Shown in pieces: positions 55,015 through 63,164 of a DNA stretch of 64,000 nucleotides. Below the pieces are notes generated by a model. That model did no database searches. It saw only the letters and a list, made by a program, of their open reading frames with translations, and was not told where the DNA came from. The translations under genes and the position numbers were made by a program. Numbering within the stretch: the first letter of the stretch is position 1; the number at the start of each line of letters is the position of its first letter. The stretch comes from Achromobacter deleyi (GTDB lineage Bacteria; Pseudomonadota; Gammaproteobacteria; Burkholderiales; Burkholderiaceae_B): contig NZ_CP065997.1 of NCBI RefSeq assembly GCF_016127315.1, positions 806,001 to 870,000 on the forward strand, given 5' to 3'.

Positions 55015-55761
55015 TCAAAGTTCGAGCTTGACACTGCGGGAGGCGCGGACCACATCGCCCTCCAGGACACTGATGGTCACGCTTTCGGGGACAAATCCCT
55101 CGGGCACCGCCAGGACGCCCTGGCTGCGCTGGTACTGGTCGAACTGCAACGCCAGGGAGGCGGCCGTCGTGGTTTCGCCGGTGGCGGGCACCGGGCCGCT
55201 TTCGGCCTTGACCAGCATCGGCGCCAGGTCGACGGTGACGGTTTCGCCCTTGAGCGTGCCGGTGGCCTGGAACCGCAGCGTGCCGGCAAACGGGGCCGCG
55301 CCATTGCGGCCGCTGCGCATCAGCAGCACCTTGTAGCGCAGGCCGCCGCCGTCGCGGTCGATCTGGGCGCCGCGGATGTCCACGGTGCCTTCCGGCCCCG
55401 GCGGCAGCAATTGTTCGTAGAACGCCAGCTGGTCGCGCACCCGGCCGACTTCGGCCTGCGCCGCGTGCAGCTGGGTTTCGAGTTCCTGGCGCGCCGAGCG
55501 CTCGATCACGAGCTCGCCGTCGGCGGTGTCGAGCTGGCCGCGGGTATAGCGCAGCTGGACCGCCTGCTGGCGCATGGCTTCGTCGCGCGCCTCGGCCTGG
55601 TCGGCGCTGAGCACCACCGCGTCCTTGGGCTGGTAGACGCCACGGGCGTAGTAATAGCCGGCCGCGGCCCCCACCAGCACGCCCGCCAGCACGCCGGCGG
55701 CAACCCGCAGGCCAAGGCCGGGGCGGGAGGTTCGAGGTGTCGGGGAAGAATCGTTGGACAT
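55015..55761 (-). CDS. Membrane-anchored coiled-coil protein, DUF6776-like
   Basis: 248 residues. One N-terminal membrane helix (GLRVAAGVLAGVLVGAAAGYY), a coiled coil of about 60 residues (RGQLDTADGELVIERSARQE) and a beta-rich C-terminal domain (VDIRGAQIDRDGGGLRYKVL). Beta-proteobacteria carry such a gene between erpA and argC. Function unknown. The DUF name is from memory. Confidence 0.7.
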   Translation of the reverse strand: MSNDSSPTPRTSRPGLGLRVAAGVLAGVLVGAAAGYYYARGVYQPKDAVVLSADQAEARDEAMRQQAVQLRYTRGQLDTADGELVIERSARQELETQLHAAQAEVGRVRDQLAFYEQLLPPGPEGTVDIRGAQIDRDGGGLRYKVLLMRSGRNGAAPFAGTLRFQATGTLKGETVTVDLAPMLVKAESGPVPATGETTTAASLALQFDQYQRSQGVLAVPEGFVPESVTISVLEGDVVRASRSVKLEL

Positions 55762-55802
55762 GGAAAGCGGGCCGGCGGGCTGGCCGCCGGCCCGGCGCGG
55801 CA

Positions 55803-56867
55803 TCAGGGCAGGATCGCGACCTGGTCGAGACCGACGGTCTCGGGGAAACCGAACATCAGGTTCATGTTCTGCACGGCCTGGCCGGCCGCGCCCTTCACCA
55901 GGTTGTCCTGCACCACCATGATGATGAGCTGGTCGCCGCCGCCCGGACGCGACAGCGCGATGCGCAGGTTGTTCGAGGCGCGCACCGAGCGCGTCTCGGG
56001 CAGGCTGCCGGCGGGCATGACGTCGACGAACGGCTCGTCGGCATAGCGCTGCTCGAACAGGGCCTGGAAGTCGGTGTCGCGCGCCTCGGGCTTGATGCGG
56101 GCGTAGATGGTCGAGTACATGCCGCGGATCATCGGCACCAGGTGCGGCACGAAGGTCAGGCCGACCTTGCCGCCGGCGATCTTCTCGAGCTGGGCGACGA
56201 TTTCGGGATGGTGGCGGTGGCCGGCCACGCCGTAGGCCTTGAAGTTGTCCGAGGCCTCAGAAAACAGCGAACCGACTTCGGCCTTGCGGCCGGCGCCCGA
56301 CACGCCCGACTTGCAGTCGGCGATCAGGGTCTGCGCATCGACCAGCTGCTTGCCGCCTTCGAGCAGCGGGGCCAGGCCCAGCAGCACGGTGGTCGGGTAG
56401 CAGCCCGGGTTGCCGATCACGCGCGCCTTGGAGATGGCTTCGCGGTTCAGCTCGACCAGGCCGTACTGGGATTCAGCCAGGATGTCCGGGCAGGTATGGG
56501 GAATCTTGTACCAGCGTTCGAAGGTGGGCACGTCCTGCAGGCGGAAGTCCGCGGCCAGGTCGATGACCTTGGTGCCGGCGGCGATCAGTTCCTGGGCCTG
56601 GGCCATGGCCACACCATGGGGCGTGGCGAAGAACACCACGTCGCAGTCGGTCAGCGTGGCCTTTTCCGGCGAGGAAAAGGCAATCTGCACGCGGCCGCGC
56701 AGGTTCGGGTACATGTCGGCCACCGGCAGCCCGTCTTCCTTGCGGGACGTGATGGCGGTCAATTCCACATGGGGATGCTGCGACAGCAAGCGCAGCAGTT
56801 CGACGCCGGTGTAACCGGTGCCGCCGACGATACCAACCTTGATGCGGGAGTTCGATGCTTGGGCCAT
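55803..56867 (-). CDS. argC: N-acetyl-gamma-glutamyl-phosphate reductase
   Basis: 354 residues. Rossmann start [19 protein letters not shown], catalytic Cys in [18 protein letters not shown], and [17 protein letters not shown]-dependent step of arginine synthesis. ATG at 56867 gives [15 protein letters not shown]. Confidence 0.97.
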   Translation of the reverse strand: MAQASNSRIKVGIVGGTGYTGVELLRLLSQHPHVELTAITSRKEDGLPVADMYPNLRGRVQIAFSSPEKATLTDCDVVFFATPHGVAMAQAQELIAAGTKVIDLAADFRLQDVPTFERWYKIPHTCPDILAESQYGLVELNREAISKARVIGNPGCYPTTVLLGLAPLLEGGKQLVDAQTLIADCKSGVSGAGRKAEVGSLFSEASDNFKAYGVAGHRHHPEIVAQLEKIAGGKVGLTFVPHLVPMIRGMYSTIYARIKPEARDTDFQALFEQRYADEPFVDVMPAGSLPETRSVRASNNLRIALSRPGGGDQLIIMVVQDNLVKGAAGQAVQNMNLMFGFPETVGLDQVAILP

Positions 56868-57025
56868 GATGTGTGCTCTTCGTAGAACGAGGCTCGATTG
56901 TATCGCTCGGACAACCGGCCTTGCCGCCACGCCTGAAAGCGCGCGGCGACCGTTGTCCGACCGGACGAAGCCTGCGGAGTTCCGCGGGCCTGGATCGGGG
57001 CCTGGGCCCCGGGATGTAAAAAAAA

Positions 57026-57048
57026 GCCCGCACGAGGCGGGCTTTTTT
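57026..57048 (-). terminator. Rho-independent terminator of rplM-rpsI
   Basis: GCCCGC (57026-57031), ACGAG loop, GCGGGC (57037-57042), flanked by A and T runs; on the minus strand a long T-run follows. Confidence 0.92.
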
Positions 57049-57056
57049 CGCAGCGA

Positions 57057-57449
57057 TTAACGCTTGCTGAACTGCTTGCGACGGCGCGCCTTGCGGAAGC
57101 CGACCTTCTTGCGTTCGACTTCGCGGGCATCGCGGGTCACGAAACCCGCTTGCGACAGCGCGGGCTTCAGGGTCGCGTCGTAGTCGATCAGGGCACGCGT
57201 GATGCCGTGACGGACTGCGCCGGCCTGGCCGGTTTCACCGCCGCCGTGCACGTTGACCTTGATGTCGAACGATTCCAGGTGGCCGGTCAGTTCCAGCGGC
57301 TGGCGCACGACCATGCGGCCGGTTTCACGAGCGAAGAACTCGTCGACGGGCTTGCCGTTGACGACGATCTTGCCGGTGCCCTTCTTGATGAAAACGCGAG
57401 CCACCGAAGTTTTGCGACGGCCGGTTCCGTAGTTCCAGTTACCGATCAT
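57057..57449 (-). CDS. rpsI: 30S ribosomal protein S9
   Basis: 130 residues: [20 protein letters not shown] at the start and RRRKQFSKR, the tRNA-contacting basic tail, at the end. Follows rplM by 9 bases. Confidence 0.99.
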   Translation of the reverse strand: MIGNWNYGTGRRKTSVARVFIKKGTGKIVVNGKPVDEFFARETGRMVVRQPLELTGHLESFDIKVNVHGGGETGQAGAVRHGITRALIDYDATLKPALSQAGFVTRDAREVERKKVGFRKARRRKQFSKR

Positions 57450-57458
57450 GGCGTTTCC

Positions 57459-57887
57459 TTAGATATCCAGCGTCTTGGGCTGCTGGGCGGTGTGCGGGTG
57501 CTCGGCACCGGCATAGACCTTCAGCTTCTTGATCATGGCGTAGCCCAGAGGACCCTTGGGCAGCATGCCCTTGACGGCCTTCTGGATGGCGCGACCGGGA
57601 AAACGCTCTTGCATCTTCTCGAAGTTCGTTTCGCGGATACCGCCCGGGTACGTGGTGTGGCGGAAGTACTTCTTGTCCTTCGCCTTGGTACCGGTAACGA
57701 CGATATCGGAAGCGTTGATGATGACGATGTAATCGCCAGTATCAACGTGCGGCGTGAATTCAGGTTTGTGCTTGCCACGCAGACGACGTGCGACTTCGCT
57801 GGCCACACGACCGAGGACTTTGCCCTTGGCGTCGATCACAAACCAGTCACGTTGGACTTCATGCGGCTTGGCCACAAAGGTCTTCAT
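57459..57887 (-). CDS. rplM: 50S ribosomal protein L13
   Basis: 142 residues: [40 protein letters not shown] and [20 protein letters not shown] are family hallmarks. ATG at 57887. L13 represses its own operon in E. coli; repeats lie upstream here. Confidence 0.99.
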   Translation of the reverse strand: MKTFVAKPHEVQRDWFVIDAKGKVLGRVASEVARRLRGKHKPEFTPHVDTGDYIVIINASDIVVTGTKAKDKKYFRHTTYPGGIRETNFEKMQERFPGRAIQKAVKGMLPKGPLGYAMIKKLKVYAGAEHPHTAQQPKTLDI

Positions 57888-57995
57888 GATGGTTCCTAGA
57901 TATAAAAATGGTCTCTGACTGGACGATCCAGCCAGGCTTTTTTCCTCAACTAGACAATGGAGCCGGCATCTTTCCAGCAACTGGGTTTCAGTGCC

Positions 57996-58040
57996 GGGTT
58001 TGAGCCGATCGGGTTTGAGCCGATCGCTTTTCAGCCGATC
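57996..58040. repeat. Three tandem 15-base repeats upstream of rplM
   Basis: GGGTTTGAGCCGATC at 57996-58010 and again at 58011-58025, then the related GCTTTTCAGCCGATC at 58026-58040. They end 109 bases before the rplM ATG on the transcribed side, so could be in the leader or the promoter. Confidence 0.85.
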
Positions 58041-58169
58041 CATTGCCCCTATCGACGTCCCGCCTAAGCGTTATTACCCGCCCGTGCAATGGTCAAAATG
58101 AGGGAAAGCCTGAAATTCTACCACGGATGCTCAAAAAATGGGCAATCGCGGTCGGATCCAGGCAAACGA

Positions 58170-58195
58170 ACAGCCGCTCCCTGGGCAGCGGCTGT
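58170..58195 (-). terminator. Possible terminator of livF
   Basis: ACAGCCGCT (58170-58178) pairs perfectly with AGCGGCTGT (58187-58195). It lies 70 bases beyond the livF stop. The T-tract behind it is poor (tcgtttgcc), so termination may be weak. Confidence 0.45.
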
Positions 58196-58264
58196 CGCAT
58201 TCTTAAAAAGGGACGCAAGTGCAGCCCTTTCGGCCCCGCCCAGTGCCCCGCCGCGCGGCGCGGA

Positions 58265-58975
58265 TCAGGCGCCCAGGTAGGCTTCCAGCACCCGCGGATG
58301 GCCCAGCAGCCCGCGGCCGGTGCCCGACAGCGCCATGGCGCCGTTCTCCAGCACGTAGCCGTGCTGGGCGATCTTGAGCGCCTGGCGCACGTTCTGCTCC
58401 ACCAGGAACAGGGTCAGGCCGTCGGCATTGATCGCCCGCAGCGAGCGGAAGATTTCCTGCACCACGATCGGCGCCAGGCCCATCGACGGCTCGTCCAGCA
58501 GCAGCAGGCGCGGCTTGGCCATCAGGGCGCGGCCGATCGCCAGCATCTGCTGTTCGCCGCCGGAGAGGTTGCCGGCGATGCCGGTGATCCGCTCTTTCAG
58601 GCGCGGGAACAGGTTGAAGACGTATTCCAGGTCCGAGTCGACGTTCTTCAGGCCACGACGGTAGGCGCCCAGCTCGAGGTTTTCGAGCACGGTCATGGTG
58701 GTGAGGATGGCCCGGCCTTCCGGCACCTGGACGATGCCGCGCGCCACCAACTGGTGCGGCGCCAGGTTGGTGACGTCCTCGCCTTCGAACAGGATCTTGC
58801 CGCGCGCCTTGGGCAGCAGGCCCGACAGGGCCAGCAGCGTGGTCGACTTGCCGGCGCCGTTGGCGCCGACCAGGGCGGTGATTTCCTTGGCTTCCAGGTC
58901 CAGGTCGATGCCGCGGACGGCTTCGATATGGCCGTAGTTGACCTCGAGTCCGCGGACTTCCAGCATTGCGCTCAT
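58265..58975 (-). CDS. livF: Branched-chain amino acid ABC transporter ATPase LivF
   Basis: 236 residues. Walker A GANGAGKST, signature LSGGEQQMLAIGRAL, Walker B LLLLDEPSMGL. Starts MSAMLEVRGLEVNYG; ATG overlaps the livG stop (ATGA). Confidence 0.96.
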   Translation of the reverse strand: MSAMLEVRGLEVNYGHIEAVRGIDLDLEAKEITALVGANGAGKSTTLLALSGLLPKARGKILFEGEDVTNLAPHQLVARGIVQVPEGRAILTTMTVLENLELGAYRRGLKNVDSDLEYVFNLFPRLKERITGIAGNLSGGEQQMLAIGRALMAKPRLLLLDEPSMGLAPIVVQEIFRSLRAINADGLTLFLVEQNVRQALKIAQHGYVLENGAMALSGTGRGLLGHPRVLEAYLGA

Positions 58976-59760
58976 TGTGCGGCCTCCGCGTTGTCGATGT
59001 CGTCGTCGTCCTCGCGGCCCAGGTAGGCCTCGATGACCTGCTCGTTGTTGCGGATCTCTTCGGGTCCGCCGCAAGCGATGATCTTGCCGAAGTTCAGCAC
59101 CGCGATGCGTTCGCACAGCCCCATCACGAAGCGCATGTCGTGCTCGATCATGAGGATGGTGTAGCCGCGGTCGCGGATCGCCAGGATCTCGCGCATCAAC
59201 TCGGCGCGTTCGCCGGTGTTCATGCCGGCGACCGGCTCGTCCAGCAGCAGCAGCTTGGGCTCGGTGGCCAGCGCGCGCGCCAGCTCCAGGCGGCGCTGTT
59301 CGCCGTACGACAGGTTGTCGGCCAGGTCGTTGGCCTTGTGGTCCAGGCGCATCCACGTCAGCAGCTCGTGGGCGCGCTCGCGGGCGCGCTTCTCATGCTC
59401 GCGGTAGCCCGGCAGGCCCAGCAGCAGGCTGGGGAAGCCGTAGTTCATGTGGCGATAAGCGCCCACCACCACGTTCTCCAGCAACGTCATCTCCTTGAAG
59501 AGACGGATGTTCTGGAAAGTGCGGGCGATGCCCATGCGGGTGATGGCGTGCGGCTTGCGGCGCAGCAGGCTTTCGCCCTTGAAGGCGATGCCGCCGCCGC
59601 TGGGCGGCAGCAGGCCGGTGATCAGGTTGAACACCGTGGTCTTGCCGGCGCCGTTGGGGCCGATCAGGCCGAAGATCGCGCCTTCGGGCACCGACAGGCT
59701 GACGTCATGCAGCACGTGCAGGCCGCCGAAGCTCTTGGAAACGGAGGTCAGCTCAAGCAT
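58972..59760 (-). CDS. livG: Branched-chain amino acid ABC transporter ATPase LivG
   Basis: 262 residues. Walker A GPNGAGKTT, signature LSYGEQRRLELARAL, Walker B LLLLDEPVAGM. The C-terminal GCGPEEIRNNEQVIEAYLG-type tail (GGPEEIRNNEQVIEAYLG) is that of LivG. An acidic Asp run (REDDDDIDN) ends the protein. Overlaps livF and livM by a few bases. Confidence 0.96.
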   Translation of the reverse strand: MLELTSVSKSFGGLHVLHDVSLSVPEGAIFGLIGPNGAGKTTVFNLITGLLPPSGGGIAFKGESLLRRKPHAITRMGIARTFQNIRLFKEMTLLENVVVGAYRHMNYGFPSLLLGLPGYREHEKRARERAHELLTWMRLDHKANDLADNLSYGEQRRLELARALATEPKLLLLDEPVAGMNTGERAELMREILAIRDRGYTILMIEHDMRFVMGLCERIAVLNFGKIIACGGPEEIRNNEQVIEAYLGREDDDDIDNAEAAQ

Positions 59761-60619
59761 GGCGCTTGCCTCCTTGACGCATCCAGCGCTTGAAGCGCGC
59801 CGGATCCCAGATGCCTTGCGGCAGGAACAGCACAATCACCACCAGGATCACTCCGTTGATGACCAGGCGGAAATCCGCGAAACCGCGCAGCATCTCGGGC
59901 AGCACGGTAATGATGAAGCTGCCGAGCACGGGACCGGCCAGGCCGCCGATACCGCCCAGGATGGCCATCGTCAGGATTTCAACGCCACGGTCGAAGCCGT
60001 ATTCGTTGGGGCCGATGAAGAAGGTCAGATGCGCGTTGAGGGCGCCGGCCAGGCCGGCGATCATCGCGCCCGCCACGAAGGCCAGCATCTTGTTGGCGCG
60101 CACGTCGATGCCCATCAGGCCCGCCGCGGTCTCGTCGCCGCGGATGGCCTCGAAGGCGCGTCCGATCTTCGAAGCGCGCACGCGCCACAGCACGAACAGC
60201 ACGATGACGACCGCCAGGATGACGTGCCACCACTGCGTCAACTGCGGAATGCCGTTCAGGCCCAGCGCGCCGCCGGTGATCGACTCGGTGTTCAGCACCG
60301 TCACCCGCACCACTTCGCCGAAGCCCAGCGTGGCCATGGCGAGGTAGACCCCTGACAGCCGCAAGGTCGGCAAGCCGATCAGCGCCGCCACCAGGGCTGG
60401 CGCCGCCATGCCGCCGGCCAGCGCGACCGGGAACGAGACGTCGTAGTTCATGGTGAGCAACGCCGCCGCGTAGGCGCCGATGCCCATGAAGGCCGCATTG
60501 GCCATGGCCAGCATGCCGCAGGCAAGCGTCAGCCAGATGGAGAGGGCCAGCAGGGCGTTGGTGCCGAGCGTCAGCACCAGGTTGCCATAGATGGCCCAGA
60601 AGTTTTCGAATCCGCTCAT
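59753..60619 (-). CDS. livM: Branched-chain amino acid ABC permease LivM
   Basis: 288 residues with about eight membrane helices. The permease loop is GRAFEAIRGDETAAGLMGID, followed by GGLAGPVLGSFIITVLPEML. ATG at 60619 (MSGFENFWAI) is chosen; GTG at 60625 overlapping the livH stop is possible. Confidence 0.95.
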   Translation of the reverse strand: MSGFENFWAIYGNLVLTLGTNALLALSIWLTLACGMLAMANAAFMGIGAYAAALLTMNYDVSFPVALAGGMAAPALVAALIGLPTLRLSGVYLAMATLGFGEVVRVTVLNTESITGGALGLNGIPQLTQWWHVILAVVIVLFVLWRVRASKIGRAFEAIRGDETAAGLMGIDVRANKMLAFVAGAMIAGLAGALNAHLTFFIGPNEYGFDRGVEILTMAILGGIGGLAGPVLGSFIITVLPEMLRGFADFRLVINGVILVVIVLFLPQGIWDPARFKRWMRQGGKRHA

Positions 60620-60621
60620 AC

Positions 60622-61503
60622 TCACGCCTTGCGTTGAACCACTTTGCCGAACAGACCTTGCGGGCGCACCAGCAGGATCAGGAACAGCAGGCCGAATGCC
60701 ACCGCGTCGCGCATGGTGGAGCCGATGTAGGCCACCGACAGCACTTCAGCGAAGCCCAGGAACAGCCCGCCCAGCATGGCGCCGCGAATGTCGCCCATGC
60801 CGCCGAGGATGATGACCGCGATGCCCTTGTGCAGCATCGGCTGGCCCATCAACGGGAACAGCGCATTCGAGTACAGGCCGATCAGCACGCCCGCGACCCC
60901 GCCCAGGGCGGCGGCGGCGAACGAGGTGGTGATGAAGAGCTTTTCGACGTTGATGCCCAGCAGCCAGGCGGCCTTGGGCGATTCGGCAATGGCGCGCAGG
61001 GCGCGGCCGAACTGCGTGCGACGCATCACGAACATCAGCAGGGCCATCAGCGCGAACGACAGGAAGATGATGCCCAGTTCGATCACGGTCAGGTGCAGGC
61101 CGGCGATCTCGATGACTTCCTCGGGCACGGTGCCGTGCGGGAAGCGCAGGTTGCTGGCGCCGAAGATGCCTTGCGCGCCATTGTTCAGGATGATGCCCAC
61201 GCCGATCGTGGCGATCATGGGGATCAGGTGGGGTGCATTGCGTTTACGCAGCGGCTTGAGCACCAGGTAGTCGATGATGACCCCGGTGAAGCCGGCAACG
61301 AAAAATGCCACCATCAGCGCCGCCCACAGGGGCAGGCCGAAATGCTGCACCACGGAGAGCGCCGCGTAGGCCCCCACCATGAAGACGGCGCCATGCGCGA
61401 GGTTGATCACCCCGAGCACGCCGAATACCAGCGTGAAGCCCAGCGCGAACAGTGCGTACACACAGCCCAGCGACAAGGCGTTAACGAATTGTTGTTCCAA
61501 CAT
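60622..61503 (-). CDS. livH: Branched-chain amino acid ABC permease LivH
   Basis: 293 residues, MLEQQFVNALSLGCVYALFA at the start, permease loop GRALRAIAESPKAAWLLGIN. Partner of LivM. A 249-base gap separates it from livK. Confidence 0.96.
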   Translation of the reverse strand: MLEQQFVNALSLGCVYALFALGFTLVFGVLGVINLAHGAVFMVGAYAALSVVQHFGLPLWAALMVAFFVAGFTGVIIDYLVLKPLRKRNAPHLIPMIATIGVGIILNNGAQGIFGASNLRFPHGTVPEEVIEIAGLHLTVIELGIIFLSFALMALLMFVMRRTQFGRALRAIAESPKAAWLLGINVEKLFITTSFAAAALGGVAGVLIGLYSNALFPLMGQPMLHKGIAVIILGGMGDIRGAMLGGLFLGFAEVLSVAYIGSTMRDAVAFGLLFLILLVRPQGLFGKVVQRKA

Positions 61504-61685
61504 GATGGGACATATTCCAAATCAAAAAAGAGCCTCCACGCTGCGCCCCCTGCGTGGACTTGCCGCTCGCCAGGCTCGGCTTCGGGACCCGGGGCAGGCC
61601 TGTGTAAGGCCTTCCACGCCGCGCATTGCGTGGACCTGCCGCCCTGAGAGAGCCGTTCTATTCCTGGGGAGTCCTACGATAAAAA

Positions 61686-61725
61686 GCGCCTTGCGGACCG
61701 CGGCCAGCCGCCGTCCGCAAGGCGC
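61686..61725 (-). terminator. Strong hairpin between livK and livH (attenuating terminator)
   Basis: GCGCCTTGCGGAC (61686-61698) pairs with all 13 bases of GTCCGCAAGGCGC (61713-61725). On the minus strand TTTTTAT follows. It lies 27 bases after the livK stop, and would let livK be made in excess over the membrane genes. Confidence 0.8.
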
Positions 61726-61752
61726 ATCCCCCCGCGCGGGGATGCGGACTGC

Positions 61753-62907
61753 TTACTTCTCGATGACGTACTTGCCGTCCTTGGTCACGCTGACGATCGG
61801 CGCCTGGTCGGCGTCGTAGCCGGCGGGCTTGCCGGCGCGGTCGGTGGCCTGGCGGAACTTGAAGCCGCCGGTGGCGCCGGTCCATTGGACCGACGGCAGC
61901 GCGTCACGCAGGGCGGCGCGATCCTTGGCCAGTTCGCCGGAGATCTTGGTGTTCTTCAGGGCCTGGGCGACGATGTACATGGCGTCGTACGACTGCGCGG
62001 CGAACTGGTCGGGCGCGCCGTTGAACTTGGCCTTGTAGGCGTCGATGAACTTGACGTTCTCGGGGGCCTTGTTCTCGATCGACCACGGGCTGCCGATCCA
62101 CAGGTTGTTCGACGCGCCGCCGGGGGCCAGGTCGAAGATCTTGACCGAGTTCATGCCGTTGCCGCCGATGACGGGCACGTTCAGGCCCAGCTGACGGGCC
62201 TGCACCATGATCGGGGCGCCTTCGGCCAGCAGCGCCGACAGCACGATGGCGTCGGGGTTGGTGCCCTTGATCTTGGTCAGCTGGGCCTTGAAGTCGACGT
62301 CGCCCTTGGCGAACGTTTCGGTCGTGGTGACCGGGATCTTCTGGTCTTCCAGGGCCTTCTTGAAGTTGTCGTAGCCGCTCTTGGTGAAAACGTCGTCGTT
62401 GCCGTACAGCACGGCCACGTTCTTCAGGCCGGTCTTGGCCTTGACGGTGGAGATGGTGGCCGGCAGCACGTCGGCTTCGGTGACCGAGTTGCGGAACACG
62501 TAGTTGCCGATCGAGGTGATGCCGTCGGCGGTGTTGGAGGTGCCGAAGGCGACCGTCTTGGCGGCCTGGGCGACCGGGTCGGCGGCCTGGGCCGAGTTCG
62601 ACAGCGTCGGGCCGAAGACCATCAGGACGTTGTCCTTGAAGATCAGCTTCTTGAAGACGTTGATGGCTTCTTCTTTCTTGCCTTGCTCGTCCTCGACCAC
62701 CAGCACGATCTTGTTGCCGTTGATCCCGCCCGCGGCGTTGATCTCGTCAGCCGCCAGTTGGAAACCATTGCGGATCGACACGCCGTACTGGGCGGCGCCG
62801 CCCGACAGGGCCTCGGCCACGCCCAGCTTGATGTCGGCCGCATGGGCAGCCGGGACGATACCGGCGGCGATCAGCGCGGCCAGCAGCTTCTTGGTCTTGG
62901 ATTGCAT
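61753..62907 (-). CDS. livK: Branched-chain amino acid periplasmic binding protein LivK
   Basis: 384 residues. Signal peptide KKLLAALIAAGIVPAAHA, then ADIKLGVAEALSGGAAQYG, INAAGGINGNKIVLVVEDEQ and IGSPWSIENKAPENVKFIDA. Type I periplasmic binding fold. aaggtggt precedes ATG 62907. The liv operon starts here. Confidence 0.95.
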   Translation of the reverse strand: MQSKTKKLLAALIAAGIVPAAHAADIKLGVAEALSGGAAQYGVSIRNGFQLAADEINAAGGINGNKIVLVVEDEQGKKEEAINVFKKLIFKDNVLMVFGPTLSNSAQAADPVAQAAKTVAFGTSNTADGITSIGNYVFRNSVTEADVLPATISTVKAKTGLKNVAVLYGNDDVFTKSGYDNFKKALEDQKIPVTTTETFAKGDVDFKAQLTKIKGTNPDAIVLSALLAEGAPIMVQARQLGLNVPVIGGNGMNSVKIFDLAPGGASNNLWIGSPWSIENKAPENVKFIDAYKAKFNGAPDQFAAQSYDAMYIVAQALKNTKISGELAKDRAALRDALPSVQWTGATGGFKFRQATDRAGKPAGYDADQAPIVSVTKDGKYVIEK

Positions 62908-63164
62908 GGTTGATACCACCTTAAAGTCTGTCTCGGAATGTTGGTTATCCAGGCCGGGATGTTCCCGCCGGATTGACGTCCAATGGCGCCTGAAGGCGTC
63001 ACGTTTGCGCGTCAAGACCCGGGATATTACTCCTTTGTATCAGGCCGAAACTCGAATGCCGTTCAACAAAAGGAGCAAAACCGCCCATTTTTTTGTAAAA
63101 AAACCGGGGTTATCAGCGAAAACCCCACCTCCAACCGAATGCCATTCGGCATCCGGACCTGCCA

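Larger units (their letters stand above)
57888..58264. other. 377-base gap: rplM leader and promoter region, and livF 3' flank
   Basis: No gene. It contains three 15-base direct repeats (57996-58040) and a hairpin at 58170-58195, each listed separately. The sequence near 58085-58145 is A/T-richer, as expected for the rplM promoter. Confidence 0.6.
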
